Assembly (NCBI GenBank): GCA_964007475.1
Contig: OZ023274.1
Location: 40,355,860 to 40,419,859 of the forward strand
DNA length: 64,000 bases
Source of the DNA: Hybos culiciformis
Lineage: Eukaryota > Arthropoda > Insecta > Diptera > Hybotidae
Reading direction: 5' to 3'
Shown here piece by piece: positions 37,095 to 48,500 of the stretch (its first letter is position 1; each line of letters opens with the position of its first letter). The notes under the pieces were generated by a model. It did no database searches, had not been told where the DNA came from, and saw nothing but the letters and a program-made list of their open reading frames with translations. The position numbers were made by a program, and so were the translations under genes.

Positions 37095-40000
37095 ACTATG
37101 TGTTTTCAAAATTTATAATGAACGAAAAATGTTTATGGTTTCTTATTTTATTTTAGAAATTCAATAAAACTTGTATATATAATTAAATTATATTAAATAG
37201 ATTCATTTATTTTATTTTTATTTTAAATTTATTCTCAAATGATCAATTGATTATTTCATTAAATACATATATATATTTTTCTTGTCATTATCATTTTACA
37301 AAAATATACTTAGTATGTACTTGTGTACGTATTTTCTTTTTAATTTTATTAAGTACAAATAAGTTTTTTTTACAAAGTTTATTTTATTCATTATTTCGAT
37401 TCACAAAAATAATTTTTTTTTTTTTTGTTAAAAATTCGACCCCTAGATAAAAGTTTTTTTTATTTTTATAATAAATATAAAAGTAAAAAGTTTTATATTT
37501 TGACTTTTCTTTTTATTTTGTTTTATATTTTATATATTTACGAGTCTATGTATTCCCAAAATGAATACAAAAAAAAAAAAAAAAGTTTATGTTTAAATTT
37601 TCAGTTCCTTTATCAAAAAACATAATAAAAGAAAATTCTGAACCTTTTTTTTTTTTTTTATTATGTTTTTATAAGTAAAATGTTAGTAAAAAAAAAAAAA
37701 CAAAATTTTCATTCATCATATTTCCGAACAGTCAAAATACAATAAATTTTGCTTTACATGGATATAATATTGTACAGAAAATTCATGTGTCAGCCCTTTT
37801 TTTTTTTTGGAAAATTTTTGCAGAATTTTTCTTTTCATTTTTGGGAACATTTAATAATAGATACAGTTTGTAATAGAATGTTAAATTTGTAAAGAAAAAA
37901 ACCTTATCAAATAATAATAATTTTTTTTAGTTTTCATTCACAAACTATGTAAGTATATTTTTATATTTAAACGAGTATATTTATAACAATTGCAATTTAA
38001 CAGAGAGCTGAATTTCTCTTAATCGATTCGTAATGTAAACAATTTTTTTTATATACATATATGAATTTAATTCATCCATTTCTTTTGTACTCTAGCATTT
38101 TTGTAGAAATTTTGGAAAATTATTAGAAAAACGAAAATCTGAGAAGAAAAAAGAGAACTTCTCCGAGCAATTTTCAAATATTGTACAGGTACATTATTTT
38201 GGTTTAAAATTAATGATATAATTTTATTCTTATCTTGACTTTAACATTCTATAGGAATGAATATTGTAATCTTGAAAACTCAATTGGACATTTCGTCATT
38301 GAATATATTTTTTGAAGCATTATTCCTGAGATAGCAAACAAAATATGTAATAAGATTGCATTTTAAATTTCATGTTTCATGTTTTCAAAGCTGTCAATTA
38401 TGCTGTGTATATATTTTTTTTTAATATACATATTTCAATTACACTTTTATAACCTTACATAACAATATTATACAAAATTTATCACGTCATTTCAAATTAT
38501 AGATTTTTTTCTCTCGATAACATTGACATAGCAAAGTTCAAAATGTTGAAATTGTATTATTCGATTGAAGGGAAATAATTTTTAATTTATAATTTCTCTA
38601 TTTGAATTATATCCAGATCATTTTTTTTAAGTGCAGCTTTCTTATACATATGAAAGATAAAAATTATATGTTCTTTAAATAAATAAAAAGACATAATAAA
38701 GGGCATTCTGAAAATCCTTTGCATAAGGCATATCCATTCAGTCTAAAAGGTGTACGACGATATTCAAGAAAAATGTTATATGGTGTGCATGTAATTATTA
38801 CATTTTAGTCTAATTTATCGTAAAATTTGAGAAATTAGTCATACATATAGAAAAACTTTTTTTCTTCGTTATAATAAATTATTAATAATAATAATCAAAT
38901 AATAATATTAAATTGGTTGTGATAAACTTTGTTTTGTAATGTTTTAATTGGCTAATTTATAACATTTAAATAAATCTCCTATTGCTTTCAAAATAGTAAT
39001 AAAGATAAAAAATTTATGTTGTATATATAACATGTAATTCTCATATAATAAGATTAAAAAAAAAACTGAATATTTTCACGGAAAATTTAAGTTTATTTTT
39101 AAACAGTTTTCAAAAATGATAAATGGAAAGCCTTTAAAACGTAGAACTAATTAGGTATGAATAAAAACTATTTATTAAAAGTCCCATACGCTAAAAAAAA
39201 ATTGTGAATCTCGCTGTAAAACTACTTGAAAAATTTAAATAATAATCTATTAATTTTTTTTTTACAACCCATAAATTTCCTTTTTTTGTCTTAAAAACTA
39301 AGTAAATTTACTGAAACTATGTAATACATTTTCTTATATACTTGTACGTTTAAAAGGTAACATTTTCACTGAAATTACTATAAATTTATCAAAACTTTGA
39401 TCCTGTACCAATATTAATAAATTGGTTTTATTTTGTTTTTTTTTTTGTACTTTCTTGTTTTATTGATTATTTGGTAAACATTTTTGTTATGAGGTACCAA
39501 AATAATGTTTCATTTTTATTTTTATTGTACTACAATGTTTATGCAATATGTGTATAATACAGTACATATAAATAGAAAAAGCTACTTCGATTTTGAAATA
39601 TGTATGTACATGTATGCTTAATATAGACTGATGATACAATAAATTTATGTTCTGTGTACATATAATTGAAACACATGATATTATTCTAAAAACAATGTTG
39701 TTATTTCTAATATTTTATCACAGAAATTTATTTTTAACAAATTTCCCGCATATAATTTCACATATACTTATCAATAATATACTTATATTATATCGTAAAG
39801 TTAAGGCTTATTAAACATATGCATATTAAACAAATTCAATTGTTATATTATTTTAATTAAATTAATCCAATGTTTATTTTATTCTTAATTCTAGTTCTTA
39901 ATTCTGTATCGCACATTCTAAAATTATTCTGGTTTATACTAACATACTATCATTGACATCATTATGGTTTATAATAGATGAAATATTTCTTATATATAAT

Positions 40001-41729
40001 GCCGCTCCGACTAATATTTAAATCCTCTAGTCCAATATTTTAAACTGTAATTTGTTCTTATATTTAAATTGAACAATTATAAATTAATTAAAAAAAAAAA
40101 GATGTATGTGTATCAAAACATCGTGTTTTTATTTTAATTTTTTTTTTTTTTAAATAATATGTCGACATCATTTTAATGTTAATATGCCAAAAAATGCATA
40201 TATACAAAAAGTTTAAATAAAGTAATTTGCGTAATTACAATATCATGTAAAGCAATTATTAGTGTTGCAAGCAATCTCCTTTCAATCTAAATTATGTATT
40301 ATGTGCACAACAATGAATATTTTTTTTTTAATTAAACGTAATGCAGAACTTTCCGGATTACTTTTATTTGGATAGAAATTCCTTGAAAATTTCATACAAA
40401 AATTCAGCAAACAAGAATGTCTGAAGTATATATAAAAATTATCTAGGTTTTTCTAGGAAAACCTATATGGGAATATTAAGAGTTCTGTAAACTATAAATA
40501 TCATCTACCTGAACAACTTTGCGCCTGTGAAGCTTTTAATATTTTGTACCTAGTATCATAGCAATAAATATATATTATATGATTATATTTCAATGTTTAA
40601 TTCAAAACAAAAAAAAAATTTTTGACGTAAATAATTTTTTACGCCAAAATTCTAAAATTTTAGTTGTGCCAAAAAATCAACGAACAATTAGAATTTGATT
40701 TTAATCTGACGTATCCAACTTGTATTAATGTCATAAAGTATTATTCACTTTTAAAACTTTTTTTTTATTTTTTTTTTTTTTTGTGTTTTTAAAATTTAAC
40801 AACAACAAAAAAAAGGTAAAATTAGAATTTAATCTAATTAAAAAAGAAAAAGGTATATCATAAATATATGTATAACTATATAAGTATTATATTTTAATAT
40901 TCTGTTTTTATAAAAAAAAATATGAATATAAAATACAAAAAAAAAAAATGGATTAAATTTATTTTTTCCTTTCTCGACATAAAAAAGAATCTGTCCAAAA
41001 TTTTCATAAAAATATTAAATTATGTTTAATGGGTATTTAAGTTTATTAAAATATCTGTCAAGATTATTATTTTCTTTTTCGCATTTTCCTTTTCTTAAAA
41101 AAAAAAACCAAAAAAAAAATGTTTTTCATGCGCAAGACTTGGCAAAAATGAATATTATTTATAAGCATGTTGTTTCAAAAAAAACAAAATAACGTAAAGG
41201 ATATAAAGATAAGGCTGTGTTAAAGACAATGTTAGAGTTTAAAAAGAATGTAGGGCAATTTTTTCATCGGAAAAGCTAACAAAAAAAAAATATAAATAAA
41301 AGTTTTTGATTATTATTTTTTTAGCTTTGTTTTTTTGTATATATTTTCACTTGAATTAAGAATTATGTTTTAACATAATTTGCTTCCAAGAATTTTGACA
41401 AGATTAGTGAAAATAAAAAAAAAAATGAAATCTTCATTTCGGAATGCGTGATTTGATTTCAATTATTATGTCTACAAAATAGAATTATTTTTTTTTTTTT
41501 GAAAATTTGTCTTGGAAAATTCAAGAAAATAATATTTTTCTAAAAGAAATAGGTATACGATACATTTTTGCTTATTTTCTTAGAGGTTTGAAATGAATAT
41601 ACTTATCTGAAGACATAGGTCTAATAGATTGAAAATTAAATTTTAGAAAACAAATACAATATTCTAAAAATTCTCTTATAATTATTTTGATTTTAACTAT
41701 TGAAATTTTACAAACCTTTCCTTTACATA
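37095..41729. other. AT-rich non-coding stretch, no gene seen
   Basis: Frames at 37247 and 37425 are translations of T/A runs. Nothing with splice-bounded coding potential was found. Homopolymers of 12 or more bases are frequent (for example near 37560, 37645 and 40140). Confidence 0.55.
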
Positions 41730-42618
41730 CACAGAAAAAAATTAATTAGAATAATTGACTAAACATAATTAAATGAATCAGATTTCTTTAATTTAACTAA
41801 TGTTTTAAACAAATTAATTACTTGAATAGTTGAAAAAAAATTCAAAACTGACTGATTTTTCTAATGAAAATTCATTGATTTGAGTTTTAAAATACAAATA
41901 ATTAATTGAAAGAATTATTAAATTCAATAGTTGTTTTTAACAATTCATTTATTTGAAATATTAAAACAAATTTGTTAAAACTAAAATTAAGCTAAATTTT
42001 GAAATTATCTAAACATTATGTGATTCAGCAAATTTAATTATTGGATTTGAAATAAATATTTCAATATATCAACTACAAAAATAGTAGAATTGTACAATAA
42101 CATTCTTTGACAATTGTAGAAAGTTTTCATAGAAACCGATTTTATATTGTCTATTAATACATTGTGGTATATCACTGACATAGCCCAGTGGAAGAATTCA
42201 TAACATTGAACAAAACGGTTAAGCAACGCCTCGTTGTGATAGAACTTAGATGGGTGACCGACCAAAAACGCTAAAAAAAAAAAAGCAATGTCTCGTAGTG
42301 ATAGTACTTAGATGTGTGACCAACCAAAAAAGTTTAAAAAAAAAAGAAAAAAACAAAAAAAAAAACCAAAAAAGTTAAAAAAAAAAAATTAAAAAAAACA
42401 TTTGAGTTGTTTTTGTATTTGAGGGGTCAAAAACGGATAATGCAAATTAGATATTTCATTTAAATTAGTAAATGAATCAAATAATTACGATTTGTAGCAA
42501 ATCATTTAATTAAGAATAGCGGGCGCAATTAAACAGTTTAAATGGCTAAAATTCAATCACAAACATTAGATGATTTTATTTGAAGTTTAGATAAAAAGGC
42601 TACTCTTTTTTTTCTGTG
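41730..42618. mobile_element. CACAG-type TIR element, copy 2 (non-autonomous)
   Basis: The element is bounded by TA at 41728-41729 and 42619-42620, starts CACAGAAAAAAA and ends TTTTTTTTCTGTG. It matches copy 1 (2366-3131) over nearly its full length on the same strand, including the terminal parts and the segment gcgcaattaaacagtttaaa near the right end. It is 889 bp long versus 766 bp, with about 120 bp extra around 42060-42170. No transposase is encoded. It carries a better preserved Pol III-like module than copy 1. Confidence 0.85.
42181..42325 (+). repeat. tRNA/5S rRNA-like Pol III module inside TIR element copy 2
   Basis: The A box TAGCCCAGTGG lies at 42181-42191. The first 5S-like unit (42217-42263) has GGTTAAGCAACGCC and then AACTTAGATGGGTGACC, an almost exact 5S C box. 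The second unit (42284-42325) has AGCAATGTC...TAGTACTTAGATG and GTGACC. Each unit is followed by an A-rich run. The order and spacing are the same as in copy 1, so the chimera predates the spread of the element. Confidence 0.78.
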
Positions 42619-42620
42619 TA

Positions 42621-43776
42621 GGCGCCACTGCATCATTATTTTTATTATCAATAATTTTTTAAACGCTAACTATAAAAAACCACAAGTAGGTACAAAATGA
42701 AAACAAACCGTGTGCCAACAATAAAATAAACTACCGAGGACTGCCAGAAAAAAAAAAACAATTTTCTTCCATTTTCATGTTTTTTCTCTCTCTATATTTT
42801 CAACATTTCCATAAGTATCAGGAAAATTTCTTACAAAAACATCTGTTGAGAAATCGTTGTATGAGTTACAAATAACAAAAAAAAAACTCCAGAATTTGGT
42901 ACACAAAAAATTAAAAAAAAAAAATCATGATTTTTCCATAAATTAAAATTATTATGTTTTTCGTAATCAATTACACATATTTTTCTTTGGAAAATTGCCA
43001 TTAAATGAATCTGAGTATTTTTTTTTTTTATGAATCCATCATTAAAAGTTTTTAATGATATATTTATTTTCAGAATTTTTTTTTTTTTTTTCATGTACTT
43101 CATTTTCCTTGTTTAGCGATTCAAAATTTAACTTTTTTCGGGCCAAACATTCTAACGTACATAAAATATAAACATATTCAATCAACATATAAAGTTAGAT
43201 ATTTAAGTTAAAAATACATACATTTATGTGCATTAATTTATTGTAAATTTTGTTTGTTTGTTTTTAATTATTATTGACAGGAGTAGAAAAATTCTAAACA
43301 TGGATATATTAAATTAAAATTATAAAAATAAAATTTAATATGAGGAACCGTGACTTATATTTCATATGTTTACACTCAAAAACAATATACTTACTCTGCT
43401 AGAGTGGGAATTGAAGAAAAATTGTTAGAAGAAAAAAACTTCAATTTAATTCTATTCTTTTTTTTATTCTTTGAACGTTTCCATTGAATACTTGAGTCAA
43501 AAAATAATGATCCTCATTATAAGGCGATAGAATTCTGGCATCATACCAAAGAAGATGCCGCAGAATTTTATTAATTTTTAGTGCAAACAGTCAAACTGGA
43601 CGGATATTGATATAAAAATGAATAAATTATTGATTAAGAATACACAACGATTTTTTTGGTATTTTTATTTGAAGGCTTTAGTAAAACGAAATAAAATTCT
43701 TTCTATAAATTCATAATTATCTTGTATTTTATTTTGTTTGACTAACACCTTTAAATAAAAATACAAAAAATAGTTG
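42621..43776. other. Spacer with one coding-like relic
   Basis: Mostly AT-rich. A 28-codon open segment at 43488-43574 (see findings) has unusually balanced composition, but it is not a recognised family and starts after an in-frame stop. The minus-strand frame at 42831-43103 is low-complexity. Confidence 0.5.
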
Positions 43777-43802
43777 TATTTATTTATTTATTTATTTATT
43801 TA
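43777..43802. repeat. (TTTA)n microsatellite, LINE tail
   Basis: Six tandem TTTA units on the plus strand sit at the 3' end of the minus-strand LINE fragment and are best explained as its tail. Confidence 0.85.
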
Positions 43803-44225
43803 GCTTAAATCAAGCTCATATACAATTAATTTAAGTAACAATGACATAAATACAAAATATAAAATACAAAATGATATAAAACAAAATACACTACGCCTGA
43901 CAAAACCAAGCTGACAACACTAAAAAAAATAAACAAATATAGATTCCCGCTCACTAAACGCATATACAATCTCTTTTTTAAACAGTCTTTACCGAGATTC
44001 AGATCGAACTGAGCGTCATAAGAGTTCACCTCTCTCGTCATTCTTGAAATTGGCTCAAATGATCCATAAACTGTACGATGAAAGTCCAAATTAAACATTG
44101 CCGTCCCCCTTGAAGACTGGTGTGTAACACGAAAATTTAGTTTTTCTAAAATTTTAGGAGAGGTGATATAAAAACCACGTCAGCCACCTCTCTACGCTTG
44201 TATGACACTTATACTTGAAGTGTTA
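43777..44225 (-). mobile_element. 5'-truncated LINE (non-LTR retrotransposon) 3' end, copy 1
   Basis: On the minus strand, fragments typical of the C-terminal end of insect LINE reverse-transcriptase proteins appear in order: KRREVADVVF, then after a frameshift or deletion SPKILEKLNFRV, then the HRTVYGSFEPISRM motif (family pattern FHRTNYG..EP..R), then DLNLGKDCLKKRL, to a stop at 43828-43826. A short 3' UTR containing TTAAATTAATTGTATATG is followed by a (TAAA)n tail at 43802-43777, the usual 3' terminus of such elements. The clade is not certain; Jockey/CR1/I-like is my reading. It is dead: 5' truncated and frame-disrupted. Confidence 0.8.
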
Positions 44226-44807
44226 AGTGACCTCTCCGTATCACGTTTTTCTGAATCCTGTAGCATATAGTTCATTTTATTTTAAAATATTTACAAAAAA
44301 TTTTAAATTAAAATTTGAATTTAAATAAATTCCTTACTTCAAGACATTTCATTTGTAGTTCTTTGTTTTCAAACATCTTTACAAATTAAATTTTATAATA
44401 AAATTATATGTTACATAAATTCAAGAATTTAATACTTAATACTGAAATTTTTTTTTTTTTTTTATATTTAGGTACAATAAAATTTTCGCAGATGCGACAT
44501 TTTATTTTTTGTGTAAATAATAAAGTCAAGAATTTTTTTGAAATTCGTAAATATTTTTGTTTTGTAAATAGCTGTTGGTTCTTATTATAACAATATATGT
44601 AAAGAGTAACGAGGAAGAAGTATTTTCTATACTTATATGATGAGATTGATAAACAAATTTACGAGTTTATTATTTACTAAATAAAAATATTTTCTTCTCT
44701 TCTGTCTGCAAATCTTTTTTTTTTTGTTTACATCCCTTTAAGCGAAATGTTTGACAAAATTTTATTTTCATAAAAACAAATTTTTTTTCCCAATATAAAA
44801 TTTAGTA
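44226..44807. other. Spacer without genes
   Basis: AT-rich DNA. A weak acceptor-donor abutment at 44471/44472 (TTTAG|GTACAA) has a poor donor and is not called. Confidence 0.5.
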
Positions 44808-45007
44808 CACAGAAAAAAATTTGCTCGTACTAATAACTAAATAATTCGTTAAAATCAACGAAAAATTCGTTATTTTGGCTACAACGAACATTTCGTTGAA
44901 AAAAGCTCGTAGTTCGTTAAAAAAGTTCGTTATACCCCAAAACCAAAAACCTTTCAAATTCTTCAGCAAAAACACCGCAAATACGAAAGAAAAATTTTAC
45001 TAGACTA

Positions 45008-45220
45008 AATTTTTTTTTTATTTATTTAATTTTTTATTTTTTATTTTAATTTTTTTTTTATTTTTTTTTTTAATTTATTTATTTATTTATTTTTTTTAAT
45101 TTTTTTTTTTATTTTTTTTTATTTATTTTTTTTATTTATTAATTTTTTTTATTTATGTTTCTATTTTTATTATTTATTTTTTAAATTTTTTTATTTAATT
45201 TTTTTTTAATAATTTTTTTT
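45008..45220. repeat. Low-complexity T/A tract inside the TIR element
   Basis: About 210 bp of T runs broken by single A or AAT on the plus strand; on the minus strand it is an A-rich tail directly downstream of the tRNA-like head. It fits an expanded SINE-type tail. Confidence 0.8.
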
Positions 45221-45221
45221 A

Positions 45222-45296
45222 TGCCCGCTTGTGGCTTCGAACCACTGTCCTAAACATTGCAATCCATCAACTCTGCCACTGAGCTATGAACTAAAT
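45222..45296 (-). repeat. tRNA-like sequence in the TIR element (degenerate)
   Basis: On the minus strand the D-arm reads TAGCTCAGTGGCAGAG (A box) and the T-arm GTGGTTCGAAGCCAC (B box GGTTCGAAGCC), about 70 bases overall ending GCGGGC. The anticodon arm does not fold convincingly and the acceptor arms do not pair, so it is a tRNA-derived head rather than a working tRNA. It is different in sequence from the SINE family at 18650, 19953 and 37010. Confidence 0.7.
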
Positions 45297-45538
45297 TTAC
45301 GGCAATGTGTAAAATGGAAAATATAAGTTCTGTATGGATTGAAATTTTTGTTTCCCGTATTTAACGATAACGAACTTTTTTAACGAGTACTAAAAATGAA
45401 AAAAAAGGTTCGTAATAGAAAATAAACGAAATTTACGTTATAAAAACGTATTTATTCATTATTTTTCGTTATCTTAACGAGAATGTCATTAACGAACTTT
45501 TTTGACGTAATGAGTACGAGCAAATTTTTTTCTGTGTA

Positions 45539-48500
45539 TTATAAGTAAGTCGTAAATTAAGTATTACATTAATGATACCTTCATATATATATAGATATAT
45601 AATATTGTTTTTGACAGTTTCCTTTACTTTTTGCCTTTTCTTATGTTGTCTTTGGTATCAGTATGTTAATATTATGAGTTTATTTTATTAATAATTTTGT
45701 AAAGGATGAGTGCTTTTACGCTTTAATTTCTTCTTTTTTTTTTTTTTTTTTTTAAAATATAGATAAAATTTTGATATCTTCCGAAATGAATAAAATTTTA
45801 ATTTAAATATTCTCTTTTATGTATCGGAAAAATTTATTATTTCAAAAACGATCTAAATAAGTTAATTCAAATCATTCAAAGTTGAACATTTGACTGCTGC
45901 ATTAAAAAAAAGTGATCATTGTACGTGAAAAATCCCTGAAGTACAATGTATCTTTAGTCAAAATTTGAATTTTCTACATTTTTTTTTCTTCTTGTTTCTT
46001 ATGATTAAAATTGAATTGTGAAGAAAAATTTTATAAATAAAAATATAAAAATTTCATTTAAGAAAATTTATGGCACAAATTGTTCTATTATGAAAATTGT
46101 TTTCAATTGTATCTTGTTTTAAAATTATCAGTTTGATTATTTTGCAGAAAGTATTTTTTTAAACAACTATATTATTATTATATTTTAATTTAATTTTATT
46201 CTTTTTTTTTTTTTTTTGAAGAATAATGACAATGAAAAATTCTTTCAACGATAATTTATGATTGTAGAATTTGTATATAAATGTACTTATATATCTCATG
46301 ATTAATGATTTGAATTCAGAAAATCTAATCCCTTTTTGATTAAGTATTATTAATTTTGACAAAAAATAATATCGAAGCCAAAAATTGTATTTAAATTGAA
46401 TGTATTATGTAGAAGAGTTTAAGAAGAAATATTTTTTTTGTGGCAACATTAAATAAATCCATCATTTATTAATTGCTGCATTTCTTCTATGCAAGGAAAA
46501 TCCAAATACCGCTGTATGATGGATGTTAATGTTAACATGTTGTTTAGAGGTTCATAAAATGTTTTTTTGTTTGCTCGTTAGTGATAAATCTCCTAAAAAT
46601 ATATTAAAAATTTAAATAAACCTAAAATGTTATTTTTATCTTGTCTTTAAAGCTTCCCCTGAAAAATTATATCCCAAAATAATAGTTTTCTGAACATAAA
46701 AATTTTATCAATTTTCATTTAAGAGTTGAAAACTGGAAGAACTCATTACGAGCTTTTTTTTTCTATTTTCTAAATGGTACATAATTTTTCATTGATTTCA
46801 GAACAATCCTTTGTGGATATCCTTTTACAGATAATTTAATTTAATTTTCGGAACCATATCTTTTTTTTCCGGTATATACCTATATTATTTAAAAAGGAAA
46901 AAAAAACCTGACTAAAATTTATCATGAAAAATTATTATTATCTGGCTTTCAAAAAAGTAAAAGTGAAGGAGAAAAATAGCAATTTATGCTTAATTTTTTT
47001 AGAATATAAAATAATTCTCACTTTTGAGATACATATAGAAAGGTATCAGTGCAGTATATAACTTAAATAAGTATATTGATAATTTTTTTTTTGTGTTTAA
47101 GGCCAATAAATGAAGTTAAAAGAACTCTATTATGTATTTATAGAGATGAATATAAAACCTGAAAGATATTTCATTAGTGTTATGCTTGTTTATGAATCCA
47201 GACCTGGAATCAAGAATTTATTGCTTAGTTTTCTATACCGAACCTTAATATAAAAATATAAAATTTTTTTGTTTGAACATTAGTAACAGTACTAACTTAC
47301 TTCATATTAAACTCTTAAATATTATATACCGATAAAATAATGCCTAATAAATAGATAAGAACAAATTTGGCCATATCAGGCCTCTGTTAAAGACTATACT
47401 GAATCATTGCATAATATCTATATTTGTAAAAATTATGTAACAATTTAGAAATAATGATTTGTATAATAAAAATTTAATGAGTATAGCATATCTATATGAA
47501 AATTTAATTGCTTATTTTTGTATTATTTTAACATTGTACATAACATACAAATAAATTAATTATTTATCTATTCTCGCTACAAGAAATAATTTTTTTTTCA
47601 AATTATCTCTTGTTGTTTTTAATGGTAATGGTTTACCATATTTTTCACAGCAGGATATAAAATTGTGTGAACAATTTATTATCAGTAAAGCAATTAAACA
47701 TTATTTGATTTTCTTCATAAATGTGTACATAATAATAATTTTTAAATTTTCCGTTTTATTTTATTTTTTTCTGTGCAGATATGTTAAAACCACAGCAAAC
47801 CTTCTATTAATGAGTGACAGATTTATAAATTAATTACTGGAAAATTTTTTATTTCATAATTTTTAACATTTTTCTTTTTAATATTTTTCCCTTTTACAAT
47901 TTCAATTCAATATAAGTACATTTTTATAAGCAGGAAGGATGAAAAAAAAACCTAAAGTTTCCACTTAGAAATTAAATATTGTAAAATTATAAGAGATTCA
48001 GATTTTTTTCCATTAATTTGCATAAGACAATTATTTTTAATAGAAGTACATATATTTTCCTTGGGGTTTATTTTTAGGGATCAAATAATTTGGGACACTA
48101 AATGTATTTTTTTTTTTTTTGGGTATAGAAATTTAATTAATCTGAAATTATAGCCTGTTGACGGGTCAATTATTTCATATTCGGACACAAAACGCGAAAT
48201 ATATATTAATTATTACTATATATATTCATTAAATTTGCTTCTTCTTTATTTTAGTATGTAATGTGATTCCAGGAAAATTATATTAACTTGTCATAAATAG
48301 ATAGATAGTTTAAAAACGATAAATAATAAAATGAGCTATTATTGGGCTACAATAGGATAGAATAAGTTAAACTCTTATAATTCCCATACGGTTTGTAAAA
48401 AAAACCTTATAATTACTACTATTTATAGATACAATAAAAATGAAACTGAAGATTTAACTTGGCTTCAAGAAAGCTTTCAATATCAATTAATATTAATTTC

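Larger units (their letters stand above)
44808..45536. mobile_element. CACAG-type TIR element with tRNA-like core
   Basis: It is flanked by TA at 44806-44807 and 45537-45538. The left end CACAGAAAAAAATTTGCTCG and the right end match perfectly as inverted repeats over 24 bp (through GTACT). Both subterminal regions are rich in TTCGTTA/TAACGAA motifs in various spacings, a pattern seen for transposase-binding subterminal repeats. The first 12 bp are the same as in the 5S-bearing elements at 2366 and 41730, but the rest of the TIR differs. No transposase is encoded. The interior holds a tRNA-like head and a 210-bp A/T low-complexity stretch. Confidence 0.85.

Noticed and set aside
42038..42265. 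75-residue minus-strand open frame
   Set aside because: It is the antisense translation of the 5S-like module and flanking element DNA.
44450..44477. Long T tract, then TTTAG followed by GTACAA
   Set aside because: Donor does not match consensus beyond GTA; probably chance.
45222..45296. Possible functional tRNA gene inside the TIR element
   Set aside because: The D-arm and T-arm look right, but the anticodon arm and acceptor stem do not fold.
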